This document shows positions 52,546-60,547 of a stretch of 64,000 bases of DNA, piece by piece. Each line of letters begins with the position of its first letter. Positions within the stretch are counted from its first letter, which is position 1. Source of the DNA: Butyrivibrio sp. VCB2006 (GTDB lineage: Bacteria; Bacillota; Clostridia; Lachnospirales; Lachnospiraceae); the NCBI RefSeq assembly GCF_000420945.1, contig NZ_ATVX01000001.1, positions 124,001 through 188,000 on the forward strand. The letters run 5' to 3'. The notes beneath the pieces were generated by a model. The model worked only from the letters and a program-made list of their open reading frames with translations. It did no database searches and had not been told where the DNA came from. Made by a program: the position numbers and the translations under genes.

Positions 52546-54849
52546 ATGAAAATCCATTTCGACAAACTATACAAAGACGACAGAAAAGACGAACTTCTGG
52601 GTATTGGCGTGCCTTTTCCCAAGGGTGAACTTAGCAAAAAAGACTTTGAAAGGCTGGCGGTGCTGGATAGCGGAAGCATTATTCCGTCGCAGTTTAAGGT
52701 TACCAGCACCTGGGATGATGGATCTATTCGCTTTGTCTATGCAAGGTTTCTTGGGTCTTTGCCGGGAAATGCAGCCAAAGATTTTGTGCTTGTTACCACG
52801 TCCAGCTTTATCGACAGCAGTAATGCTTTTGCAGATCAGATTGATAATAATCTGGTGACTAAGACTCAGAGCACGATTTCTTTTTCCAATGGAATAATAA
52901 ATTTCAGAGTTTCGGACTTTCAGTCCAATATCTTTGAAGGTCTTTCCGTGGATGGGCATGTGTTTGAGAAAAAGCAATTCGTAGGTCCTAATCTTAAGCT
53001 GGATGGATGCACCCTTCCCCCGATTTTTGAGCTGTGGAATGTAGTGGAAAACGGACCAATTTTTACCATTTTGGAGGCTACAGGTCATTTTGATGACAGG
53101 GATAAGAATCTTAGCGGTGAGGGGATTAAGTTTACCCTGCGGCTTTCTCTGACAAGTGATAAACCCTGGATTGATGTGGCAATCAAGATCATCAACTGTA
53201 CTCAGGAGACCATAGAACCGGATCAGCTGGTATTTGAGATCAGAAATCTGGGAAAAGAAAAGGTGACTCCAAGAACTACAGTGGGAATATCCAATTATAA
53301 GACGGCTTTTGACAGCAGTGATGACGGAGCTTTTGTATCACAGCTTATTACTGCGGAAAAGCTGGAAAAAGAAGCAAATGAACACTTTGCGGAAGTTATA
53401 TACGGAACATTCCTTGCGGATGTTTCTGATTTTGGCGATGGATACGGAGTCTGTGCCACGGTATTCCAGGCTCAGCAGAATTTCCCCAAGGCCATAAGCG
53501 CCGGCAGCGATGGCATTAAGATATATCTTTTGCCAAATAAGCATGAAGTTGCGGAAGTGTCCAAGGCTTCTCCCGTGAGATTCGAGTCAGGAATGGCAAG
53601 GGAGCAGAGATTTCTTTTGCATTTCCATGAGTCTGGGGAGGACCTGTACGAGCTTAATAACAGGAGCATTATTTATCAGATGCCTGATACAGGCTATGTG
53701 GATCCTGAGGTATTTGAAGAAGCGGGAGTATTTCCTGATATTTTCCTGCCTTCGGACAAACAGATAGATGATGTGGAGATAGCGCTGATAGATAAGGCCG
53801 ATTCCCATGCCAGATGCTACGGGATGCTGTGCTGGGGAGATGCTCCGGATCCTGGGTATACTGCCCAGGGAAGAGGCGGCGGAGATCTGGTCTGGACCAA
53901 CAATGAGTATGATTATCCTCATGCCATGTATCAGATGTACGCAAGAAGCGGCATTCGAAGAATGCTGGACTATGCAAATGTAGCCTGCTGGCACTGGATG
54001 GATGTGGATATTTGTCACTATAATACGGATCCTCTTTTCGTAAATGGACAGTGGGAGCATCAAAGAAGACACACAGGCGGTTCTGAGGACGGGAAGGGCT
54101 CTAAGGGTATTATGGCCTGCTCTCATGAGTGGGTTGAAGGCTTGATTGATCATTATCATTTTACCGGGGATGAGAGAGCCATGGAGGCGGCTCTTGGCAT
54201 AGGAGAAAATGTTCTTGCGCTTCTTGATACTCCCGAGTATCAAAAGCCCGGAGAGATAAGTGCCAGAGAAACCGGATGGGCTCTTAGGAGCCTGACAGCT
54301 CTTTTTGTGGAGACACATGATAAAAAGTGGCTTGGAAAGGCAGACTGGATTGTAGGACAGTTTGAGCAGTGGAACGACAGGTACGGCAACTGGCTTTCAC
54401 CCTACACGGATAACACTACTATCCGTGTGGGTTTCATGATATCTGTGGCTGTGGGGTCCCTGATGCGTTACTACAGAGTTTTTTCAAGTGAAAGAGTCAG
54501 AAAGCTTATCATGAAGGCAATCGACGATATCGTTGATAATTGCAGGACTCCTCACGGACTCTTTTACTACAAAGAGCTTCCCAGCCTGTCACGAAACGGT
54601 AATAACACACTTCTTCTTGAGTCCATGGCAATTGCCTATGAACTTACGGGAGAGGACAGATATCTGGATTACGGCATAAAGACTTTTAGAAAGCAGATAG
54701 TATCTTCAAGCGGAGCTATCGGTAATAAGAAAATAGTGGAAGATACAGTGATGGTCGGAACGGGACCAACCAAGAATTTTGCGCAGTCATTCCTGCCATT
54801 GACACTGTTTTATGTCAAAGCGGTACAAGCAAATAAGTTGTTGCAATAG
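52546..54849 (+). CDS. PcRGLX/YetA-like protein, possible rhamnogalacturonan-acting enzyme
   Basis: 767 residues, no signal peptide. Three parts can be made out: an N-terminal beta-rich barrel (about 1-100), a central beta-sandwich (about 100-400), and an (alpha/alpha) toroid from about 420 with 'WTNNEYDYPHAMYQMYARSG', then 'HWMDVDICHYNTDP'. This N-E-Y-D-x-P-H-A and D-V-D-x-x-H pattern recalls Bacillus YetA and fungal exo-rhamnogalacturonan lyase (PL26). The match is from memory of family motifs, so activity is tentative; a heparinase-like or GH127-like toroid enzyme is an alternative. It follows the GH13 gene by 56 bases, and the next gene encodes a c-di-GMP phosphodiesterase. Confidence 0.6.
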   Translation: MKIHFDKLYKDDRKDELLGIGVPFPKGELSKKDFERLAVLDSGSIIPSQFKVTSTWDDGSIRFVYARFLGSLPGNAAKDFVLVTTSSFIDSSNAFADQIDNNLVTKTQSTISFSNGIINFRVSDFQSNIFEGLSVDGHVFEKKQFVGPNLKLDGCTLPPIFELWNVVENGPIFTILEATGHFDDRDKNLSGEGIKFTLRLSLTSDKPWIDVAIKIINCTQETIEPDQLVFEIRNLGKEKVTPRTTVGISNYKTAFDSSDDGAFVSQLITAEKLEKEANEHFAEVIYGTFLADVSDFGDGYGVCATVFQAQQNFPKAISAGSDGIKIYLLPNKHEVAEVSKASPVRFESGMAREQRFLLHFHESGEDLYELNNRSIIYQMPDTGYVDPEVFEEAGVFPDIFLPSDKQIDDVEIALIDKADSHARCYGMLCWGDAPDPGYTAQGRGGGDLVWTNNEYDYPHAMYQMYARSGIRRMLDYANVACWHWMDVDICHYNTDPLFVNGQWEHQRRHTGGSEDGKGSKGIMACSHEWVEGLIDHYHFTGDERAMEAALGIGENVLALLDTPEYQKPGEISARETGWALRSLTALFVETHDKKWLGKADWIVGQFEQWNDRYGNWLSPYTDNTTIRVGFMISVAVGSLMRYYRVFSSERVRKLIMKAIDDIVDNCRTPHGLFYYKELPSLSRNGNNTLLLESMAIAYELTGEDRYLDYGIKTFRKQIVSSSGAIGNKKIVEDTVMVGTGPTKNFAQSFLPLTLFYVKAVQANKLLQ

Positions 54850-54872
54850 GAGTTTTATATTATAATTTATTT

Positions 54873-56798
54873 ATGGAAATACGAACACCTATAATCGCAA
54901 TATTAGTATCAATCATACTGCTTGTTATATACCTGAGAAGGAATTTGTCGCAGCTTATTTCTGCGAGAGTTTTCTTCATTTTCTTAGTGTCGGTCTTTTT
55001 TAACAATCTGTGCGAAATCCTGGAATGTGCTGCGTTTTTGCTTATAGGAGAGAAGGATAACGCGGCTTCTATTAGGGGAGTAACCCAGATTTTATATGTG
55101 GGATCTCTGCTGTTTTGCACATTTATCATGTGCATTTACGTCTATACCAAGACAACCTTAAAAAGAACTCTTTCAAATAAAATGGTGGTGATAACGGGGC
55201 TTCCTGTTATCTTTGCGGTAATTACCTCAATTATTTTGGGAATTAAGGCGGGAATAAACTCCTACGGATATTACTATAACTACGGACCTGCCGCTCAGGT
55301 CTGCTATATGGTTGGCTTTATTTATATCTTTTTGTCGCTTCTTAGAGTAATAGTACTAAGGGGGCGTATTCCCAAGGAAAGCTTCTTTGCCATATTCTTT
55401 GGACTTATTATTTGGACTGTATTGTCACTTTATCAGTTTATTGACAGAGGAATGCAGGTTTCTGCCATAGCAATGATGCTGATGGCGCTGATTCTTTTCC
55501 TGTCCATGGAAAATCCAAGAGAGTATTTCGAAAGATCCATTGAGGGTATCAGAAACAGAGATGCATTTGAGATGGCTCTTTTTGAGAAGATAGGTCTAAA
55601 AAAAGATTTCTTTGTAGTATCAGTTATCTTTACCGGAAAAACTGCAGTCATGTCCAACTCGGAGAGAAGTGAAATGACTGATCTGATGAAGATTGTAGGT
55701 AAGATTTCAGAAAGCTATGTTGGGGCGCCGGCATATCTTTTTAACTGGAATACGCTGTGTTCTATAGTCAGAAATCCTGAGAAGGTTGAGACCTTTATGA
55801 ATATAGTCAACAACCTTAAGGACAACGAAGGCAAGAACTACAGGCTTACCTTTAGTATTCTGGAACTTCCCAAGTATGCGAAGGAAGTTGACAAAGCGCT
55901 TCAGATTCTGACCTATGTTTCCGGCGAATATGCCTATACACAGTCCACACCTAATCTTGTAATCGACCAGAGCGTTGTGGACAAGATGACCTATAGAAAT
56001 TCCATTGAGGATGTGGTGAGAACGGCTGTAAAAGAAAAAGCATTTGAAGTATATTATCAGCCTATCCTCTGCGTTGCAGATGGAAGCTTTTCATCGGCGG
56101 AGGCTCTGGTAAGACTAAAAAGACCGGATACAGAGAACTATATTTCACCGGAAGATTTTATTCCTATAGCCGAGAAATGCGGACTTATTCAGGAAATAGA
56201 CGATCTTGTTTTTGAGAAGGTTTGCTCGTTTATTGCAAAAGAGAACCTTTCAAGCTATGGAATAAGGACCATAGAGGTAAATCTTTCCGGAAATGAAGTG
56301 GTGGATGAACAGACCCATACAAGACTCATCAACAAGATGAATAAGTATCACATTCCACCTAAGTTCATCAATTTTGAAATTACCGAGACCTCATACATCA
56401 ACAATGATGAGGTGTTCAAAGAAAATGTTGCAAGGCTTCGTGAGAGCGGAAGTACAATTTCCATGGACGATTTTGGCTCAGGATATTCCAATCTTTTGGA
56501 AATTCTTAAAATGGATTATGCACTTGTTAAGATGGATAAAGAGTTCGTATGGAACTGTCTTGATAAGGACAAACCTGAAAATATGAGAATGATGGATTAT
56601 ACCATCAATTTCCTCAAGGACTTTGGACTTCATATTCTGGCAGAAGGCGTAGAAACTCTTGAACAGGCCAAAATCCTTATCGATAAGGGCGTTGAATATC
56701 TTCAGGGATTCTATTATTCAAGGCCGATACCGGAAGATGAATACATCGATTTTTTGAAATCACAAAAGGGTTTGTTTGCTAAAGGTGAGCAAAACTGA
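54873..56798 (+). CDS. Membrane EAL-domain c-di-GMP phosphodiesterase with degenerate GGDEF
   Basis: 641 residues. Seven membrane helices fill residues 1-210. Residues ~225-365 have the size and position of a GGDEF domain ('GIRNRDAFEMAL') but no G-G-D-E-F motif, so it is probably a regulatory remnant. The EAL domain (about 385-635) keeps E410-A-L, 'FEITETSYI', and D532-D-F-G-S-G, suggesting active c-di-GMP hydrolysis. It starts 23 bases after the YetA-like gene and is followed by a small gene 13 bases on. Confidence 0.92.
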   Translation: MEIRTPIIAILVSIILLVIYLRRNLSQLISARVFFIFLVSVFFNNLCEILECAAFLLIGEKDNAASIRGVTQILYVGSLLFCTFIMCIYVYTKTTLKRTLSNKMVVITGLPVIFAVITSIILGIKAGINSYGYYYNYGPAAQVCYMVGFIYIFLSLLRVIVLRGRIPKESFFAIFFGLIIWTVLSLYQFIDRGMQVSAIAMMLMALILFLSMENPREYFERSIEGIRNRDAFEMALFEKIGLKKDFFVVSVIFTGKTAVMSNSERSEMTDLMKIVGKISESYVGAPAYLFNWNTLCSIVRNPEKVETFMNIVNNLKDNEGKNYRLTFSILELPKYAKEVDKALQILTYVSGEYAYTQSTPNLVIDQSVVDKMTYRNSIEDVVRTAVKEKAFEVYYQPILCVADGSFSSAEALVRLKRPDTENYISPEDFIPIAEKCGLIQEIDDLVFEKVCSFIAKENLSSYGIRTIEVNLSGNEVVDEQTHTRLINKMNKYHIPPKFINFEITETSYINNDEVFKENVARLRESGSTISMDDFGSGYSNLLEILKMDYALVKMDKEFVWNCLDKDKPENMRMMDYTINFLKDFGLHILAEGVETLEQAKILIDKGVEYLQGFYYSRPIPEDEYIDFLKSQKGLFAKGEQN

Positions 56799-56811
56799 AA
56801 GGAGATCAGTT

Positions 56812-57249
56812 ATGAACGAAGGGCTTTATAATGCTGTATTTTGCTATGGTGAGAACAAGGTGGATCCATTTGAGCTGACAGCGGTGGATTTCGACAGGAT
56901 TATCGGAGACATGAAGCTAGTTGGCTACGAAATCAACTCTCTTAATATTGTTCATCAGATCATGCTTGAACAGCTTGATAATCTCCTTAAGACCAAGAGC
57001 AAGATTATTGAGGAGACTATGGACCTAGATAATAAGGATGACTTCTGCAGAGAGAAATACGGACTTTCCTTCAAGGACATTGTTGCTCTTGATCCACAGC
57101 ACGATATCGAGTGGGATATTAAGAGCGGCAAAGTTATCTTCTTCCTTTCCCACGAGGCTATGCACAAGGAGGAGGCATACTTTACTATCTTCAAAAAATC
57201 TTTCGACGCCTTTACTGCGAAAACAGGCTTCCAGTATATGAGTATGTGA
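56812..57249 (+). CDS. Small soluble protein of unknown function
   Basis: 145 residues from ATG 56812, after AAAGGAGATCA. The frame opens 36 bases earlier, inside the EAL gene, but that start lacks a site. Predicted mixed alpha/beta, acidic, with two Cys and a cluster 'SHEAMHKEEAYF' near the C-terminus. No family recognised. Tight packing between an EAL gene and a GNAT gene suggests one transcript. Confidence 0.7.
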   Translation: MNEGLYNAVFCYGENKVDPFELTAVDFDRIIGDMKLVGYEINSLNIVHQIMLEQLDNLLKTKSKIIEETMDLDNKDDFCREKYGLSFKDIVALDPQHDIEWDIKSGKVIFFLSHEAMHKEEAYFTIFKKSFDAFTAKTGFQYMSM

Positions 57250-57250
57250 T

Positions 57251-57802
57251 ATGGGAATGATTTTGGAAACTGATAGATTGATTCTTAGAGGCTGGAGAGA
57301 TGAAGATGCTCCCAGCCTCTTTAAATATGCCAGCGATGACCGGATTGGTCCTGCCGCCGGGTGGCTTCCACATAGGGATGTAAACTATTCAAGAGCTGTT
57401 ATTCGTACAATATTTGCCAGGGATGAGGTGTATGCCATCTGCCTTAAAGGGCAGGGAGGCGAACCTGTAGGCAGCATAGGACTTACTCTGGAGGGTAGCC
57501 CGGAAAGGCCGCTTGGGGATAATGAAGCGGAGCTTGGGTACTGGATCGGATACCCCTATTGGAATAGGGGATTTGTTACAGAAGCTGTAAAAGAAGTGAT
57601 CAGGCATGGGTTTGATGACCTGGGGCTTACCAGAATCCTTTGCGGGTACTTTGATGGTAATCTAAGGTCTAAGAGAGTCCAGGAAAAATGCGGATTTAAG
57701 TACATGATCACTAATGAAAAGTCGAAAGTAACTATGCTTGGAGAAGTGAGGGTTGAGCACATGAGCGTAATTACTAGAAAAGACTACTATGATATCTTGT
57801 AA
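57251..57802 (+). CDS. GNAT-family N-acetyltransferase (RimJ/RimL-like)
   Basis: 183 residues. Starts 'LETDRLILRGWRDEDA', the classic opening of Acetyltransf_3 proteins, with 'AELGYWIGYPYWNRGFVTEA' covering the acetyl-CoA-binding region and 'GNLRSKRVQEKCGFKY' near the end. Transfers acetyl to an amine, for example a protein N-terminus or a small molecule; substrate unknown. It starts two bases after the previous stop. Confidence 0.92.
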   Translation: MGMILETDRLILRGWRDEDAPSLFKYASDDRIGPAAGWLPHRDVNYSRAVIRTIFARDEVYAICLKGQGGEPVGSIGLTLEGSPERPLGDNEAELGYWIGYPYWNRGFVTEAVKEVIRHGFDDLGLTRILCGYFDGNLRSKRVQEKCGFKYMITNEKSKVTMLGEVRVEHMSVITRKDYYDIL

Positions 57803-57841
57803 AATCACTTGGAATCTGACCTAAAAAATTTCACAAAAAAG

Positions 57842-57894
57842 ACGTAAATTTTACGTGAGAAAGTATTACAAAATTTGTAATATCGTGATATAAT
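57842..57894 (+). promoter_or_regulatory. Promoter of the CarD-type gene with two overlapping palindromes
   Basis: -35 TTACAA (57866-57871), 17-base spacer, -10 TATAAT (57889-57894). A 17-nt perfect palindrome ATTACAAA-A-TTTGTAAT (57865-57881) covers the -35 and half the spacer; another, ACGTAAA-T-TTTACGT (57842-57856), lies just upstream. Both are placed as operators for a dimeric regulator. Confidence 0.6.
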
Positions 57895-57900
57895 AAGGCC

Positions 57901-57958
57901 ATGCGAGTGAGAACATGGTGAGTGGGGACCAAGGACATTCCTACGTCCATGTTTTTTT
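57901..57958 (+). terminator. Leader hairpin with T run before the CarD-type gene (attenuator or small RNA)
   Basis: Starting about seven bases after the -10, some 58 nt can fold with ACATGG (57913-57918) against CCATGT (57947-57952) and GGAC/GTCC inside, then seven Ts. Transcription must read through to reach the gene at 58026. No known riboswitch class was recognised. Confidence 0.5.
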
Positions 57959-57970
57959 AATCTTCAGCCA

Positions 57971-57984
57971 TGAAAGCGCTTTCA
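57971..57984 (+). promoter_or_regulatory. Candidate catabolite-response (cre) site in the CarD-gene leader
   Basis: TGAAAGCGCTTTCA is a perfect palindrome and fits the CcpA cre consensus TGWAANCGNTNWCA at every position. It lies downstream of the promoter, where cre sites act as roadblocks. Binding is inferred. Confidence 0.45.
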
Positions 57985-58025
57985 GAGTTAACAGGAGTTT
58001 TTGTTTCAGACTAAGGAGGAACAGA

Positions 58026-58544
58026 ATGTTAAATATTGGAGAGTGCGTTATTTACGGTAGTCATGGTTTATGCCAGGTACGAGAAATACTTGTACCATCG
58101 TTTCTTGAGAGGGGCAAAGAGAAACAGTATTACATGATGATTTCCGCAGTGGATGCCGGAAGCGTCCTCTACGTACCTGTAGAGGGAGCCGAAGACAAGA
58201 TTCGAGAAGTCATTAGCGCTGACTATGCTGAAGATTTGATAGACGACATCGAGGAAGTAGAAGAAGTTGAACTTCCGGAGGGCAAAAAGGCCGAACCCGT
58301 TGTATTGGAAATTGTTAAGAGAAATGTTGCGGAAGAAATGATGGGTCTTGTGAAGTCCTTGCGCAGGATCAAAGCTACTCGCGAAGCAGAAGGCAAGAAG
58401 TTTGCGACACTTAATGAAAGATATCTGAATATGGCTGAAAAGCTTCTTTACACCGAACTTGCTTATTCTCTTGAGACTGAAAAAGATATCGTCAAGAGAA
58501 GGGTAATAGAAATGCTTTCAGAGCTACCAATGGAGACTGCATGA
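58026..58544 (+). CDS. CarD-family transcription regulator
   Basis: 172 residues from ATG 58026, after AAGGAGGAAC. The N-terminal ~60 residues are the RNA-polymerase-interacting Tudor-like domain ('GECVIYGSHGLCQV', 'YYMMISAVDAGSVLYVPVE'), followed by an acidic linker and a helical C-terminal DNA-binding-like part ending 'ERYLNMAEKLLYTELAYSL'. CarD/CdnL proteins bind the RNA polymerase beta subunit and adjust open-complex stability at promoters. Its own promoter and leader are elaborate: two palindromes, a T-run hairpin and a cre-like site. Confidence 0.9.
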   Translation: MLNIGECVIYGSHGLCQVREILVPSFLERGKEKQYYMMISAVDAGSVLYVPVEGAEDKIREVISADYAEDLIDDIEEVEEVELPEGKKAEPVVLEIVKRNVAEEMMGLVKSLRRIKATREAEGKKFATLNERYLNMAEKLLYTELAYSLETEKDIVKRRVIEMLSELPMETA

Positions 58545-58681
58545 TTGCAGTCTCTATTTGTCTTGAGTTTATATAAACTTAATAATATAAAACAACTAAA
58601 ATATCGGATTTTCGTTTATAATATAAATGCCCAATTGTCAAAAAGTTTTCTTTTTGTTGTAAGAGTATTGGAGGCCCTTAT

Positions 58682-60403
58682 ATGGAAACGAGAGTGCGTA
58701 ACGGTAAACTTATCCAAAAGCTTATTTTCGCAGCAGTAGCAGCAATCGTAGCTGTTGCAACAGCCCTCACTGTTCTTAGTGGTGTTGAAATCTCAAAGAC
58801 CTACAAGAATTTGGTAACAGAAGAACTTCTTGTGGCCGTTGAGCAGCTGGACAGTGAAATGAACAACGTATGGGATGGAGATTGGAGTTTCCAGGACGGA
58901 ATTGTCTATAAGGGCGAAGAAAATGTCATGGAAGAGTACGAGAATATCATGGATGCTCTTAAAAACAAGACCGGTATAGAATACTCAATTTTCTACGGTA
59001 AAGAGCGTGTTATCACCACCATGATGGACTCTTCAGGAAAAAAGGCCACCGGCTACAATATTTCAGATACAGTATATGGTACGGTTGTAACCAATAAGCA
59101 GGAGTTCTTTATTCAGACCACTCCTGCCGGCGCAGCAAAGCCGTATTACTGCTACTATATTCCTCTTAAGCAGGCCGACGGAACAGCTGTAGGTATGGTA
59201 TTTGCAGGAAGAGAAAGTGATTCCGTAAAAAGGACTATAACCAATATTGTTCTTCAGATGGTAGTGATTTCTTTGATACTTACTATAGTTGTATCTTCAG
59301 TAGGTATTATTATCGCTAATAAGTCATCAGGTAAGATGCGAGCCATCGCTGATGAGCTTGGAAGCCTTTCAAGAGGTGAACTTAAGCTAAACATTGATCA
59401 GTCCTCCATCGACAGAAACGATGAGATTGGTCTTCTTGCTGACGGAGCCAAGACTCTTAGTGAGAAGCTTAGCGAAGTAATCAGAACCACAATGGATATG
59501 TCCAATGAGCTTAAAACTTCCGGAACCGAACTTGCAGATTCTGCTAATCAGGCATCGGTAGCTTCCACTCAGGTTTCACAGGCCGTGGATGAAATCTCAA
59601 GAGGTGCTGTATCACAGGCAGACAGCGTAGAGACTGCTGCAGGTAATACACAGGATATCGGAAAAGATATTGATGAAGTTGCTGATAATGTACAGCAGCT
59701 TAACGGATATGCAAGCGAGATGAAGACATCCTGCGAAGCAGCTATGTCAGCTCTCGGCAAGCTTATTGATCAGAGCCAGCAGGTTCAGTCCTCAGTTAGT
59801 GATATCGGACAGACCATTAATTCAACAAACGATTCAGCTAAAGAGATTTCCAAATTCTCTCAGGCTATTACAGAAATTGCATCACAGACAAACCTTCTTT
59901 CACTTAATGCAAGTATTGAGGCTGCAAGAGCCGGTGATGCAGGTAAGGGATTTGCGGTAGTTGCAACTGAGATTGGACAGCTTGCTATTCAGAGTAGCAA
60001 CAGCGCAGAAGAAATCAAGAAGATTGTTGATCAGCTTCTTGCAGATTCAGAAGCTTCTGTAGAAGTAATGCAGAGACTTAATGAGAGCTTTGAACAACAG
60101 TCACAGCAGCTTGATGATACCAAGACCAACATGCAGAGCATGGCTGATAATGTTTCTAACGTATCAGGAAGCGCTGACAGCATTTCACATCATATTGATA
60201 AGCTTAATACCGCCAAGGATAAGCTCCTTGAAATCATCTCTGACTTGTCCGCAATTTCAGAGGAAAATGCAGCTTCAACAGAAGAAACCAATGCTTCTAT
60301 GCAGGAGCTCAATGCTACCTTCTCAATCATTACTGAGTCGGCAGGCAAACTTCAGGAGCTGGCTGAAGGACTTACAGAGACTATCAGCTATTTCAAACCT
60401 TGA
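58682..60403 (+). CDS. Methyl-accepting chemotaxis protein with periplasmic Cache-like domain
   Basis: 573 residues. Membrane helix at about 14-34, an extracellular single-Cache domain to about 185 ('[23 protein letters not shown]', '[19 protein letters not shown]'), second helix at about 192-215, HAMP, then a long signalling coiled coil whose tip reads '[18 protein letters not shown]'. Ligand unknown; this Cache type usually binds small organic acids or amino acids. GGAGG site eight bases upstream. Its transcript ends at a terminator (60446). Confidence 0.94.
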   Translation: METRVRNGKLIQKLIFAAVAAIVAVATALTVLSGVEISKTYKNLVTEELLVAVEQLDSEMNNVWDGDWSFQDGIVYKGEENVMEEYENIMDALKNKTGIEYSIFYGKERVITTMMDSSGKKATGYNISDTVYGTVVTNKQEFFIQTTPAGAAKPYYCYYIPLKQADGTAVGMVFAGRESDSVKRTITNIVLQMVVISLILTIVVSSVGIIIANKSSGKMRAIADELGSLSRGELKLNIDQSSIDRNDEIGLLADGAKTLSEKLSEVIRTTMDMSNELKTSGTELADSANQASVASTQVSQAVDEISRGAVSQADSVETAAGNTQDIGKDIDEVADNVQQLNGYASEMKTSCEAAMSALGKLIDQSQQVQSSVSDIGQTINSTNDSAKEISKFSQAITEIASQTNLLSLNASIEAARAGDAGKGFAVVATEIGQLAIQSSNSAEEIKKIVDQLLADSEASVEVMQRLNESFEQQSQQLDDTKTNMQSMADNVSNVSGSADSISHHIDKLNTAKDKLLEIISDLSAISEENAASTEETNASMQELNATFSIITESAGKLQELAEGLTETISYFKP

Positions 60404-60445
60404 TAATTGTTTTCTCCTGAAATATATAAGTGTTACTCAAAAAAA

Positions 60446-60478
60446 GTGGTCAGAACATTGTTTCTGGCTGCTTTTTTT
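60446..60478 (+). terminator. Terminator after the second chemotaxis gene
   Basis: GTGGTCAGAA (60446-60455) pairs with TTCTGGCTGC (60462-60471), with some G-U pairs, followed by seven Ts. Confidence 0.85.
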
Positions 60479-60547
60479 ATGCAAATTTAATTAAAACCAT
60501 TAACGAAATATAGTATACTTTATATACAAATAATGGAGGAAAATGCG

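Noticed and set aside
53587-54318. Long minus-strand open frame of 243 codons inside the YetA-like gene
   Set aside because: It is the antisense shadow of a clearly coding plus-strand gene, with no ribosome site and no recognisable domain.
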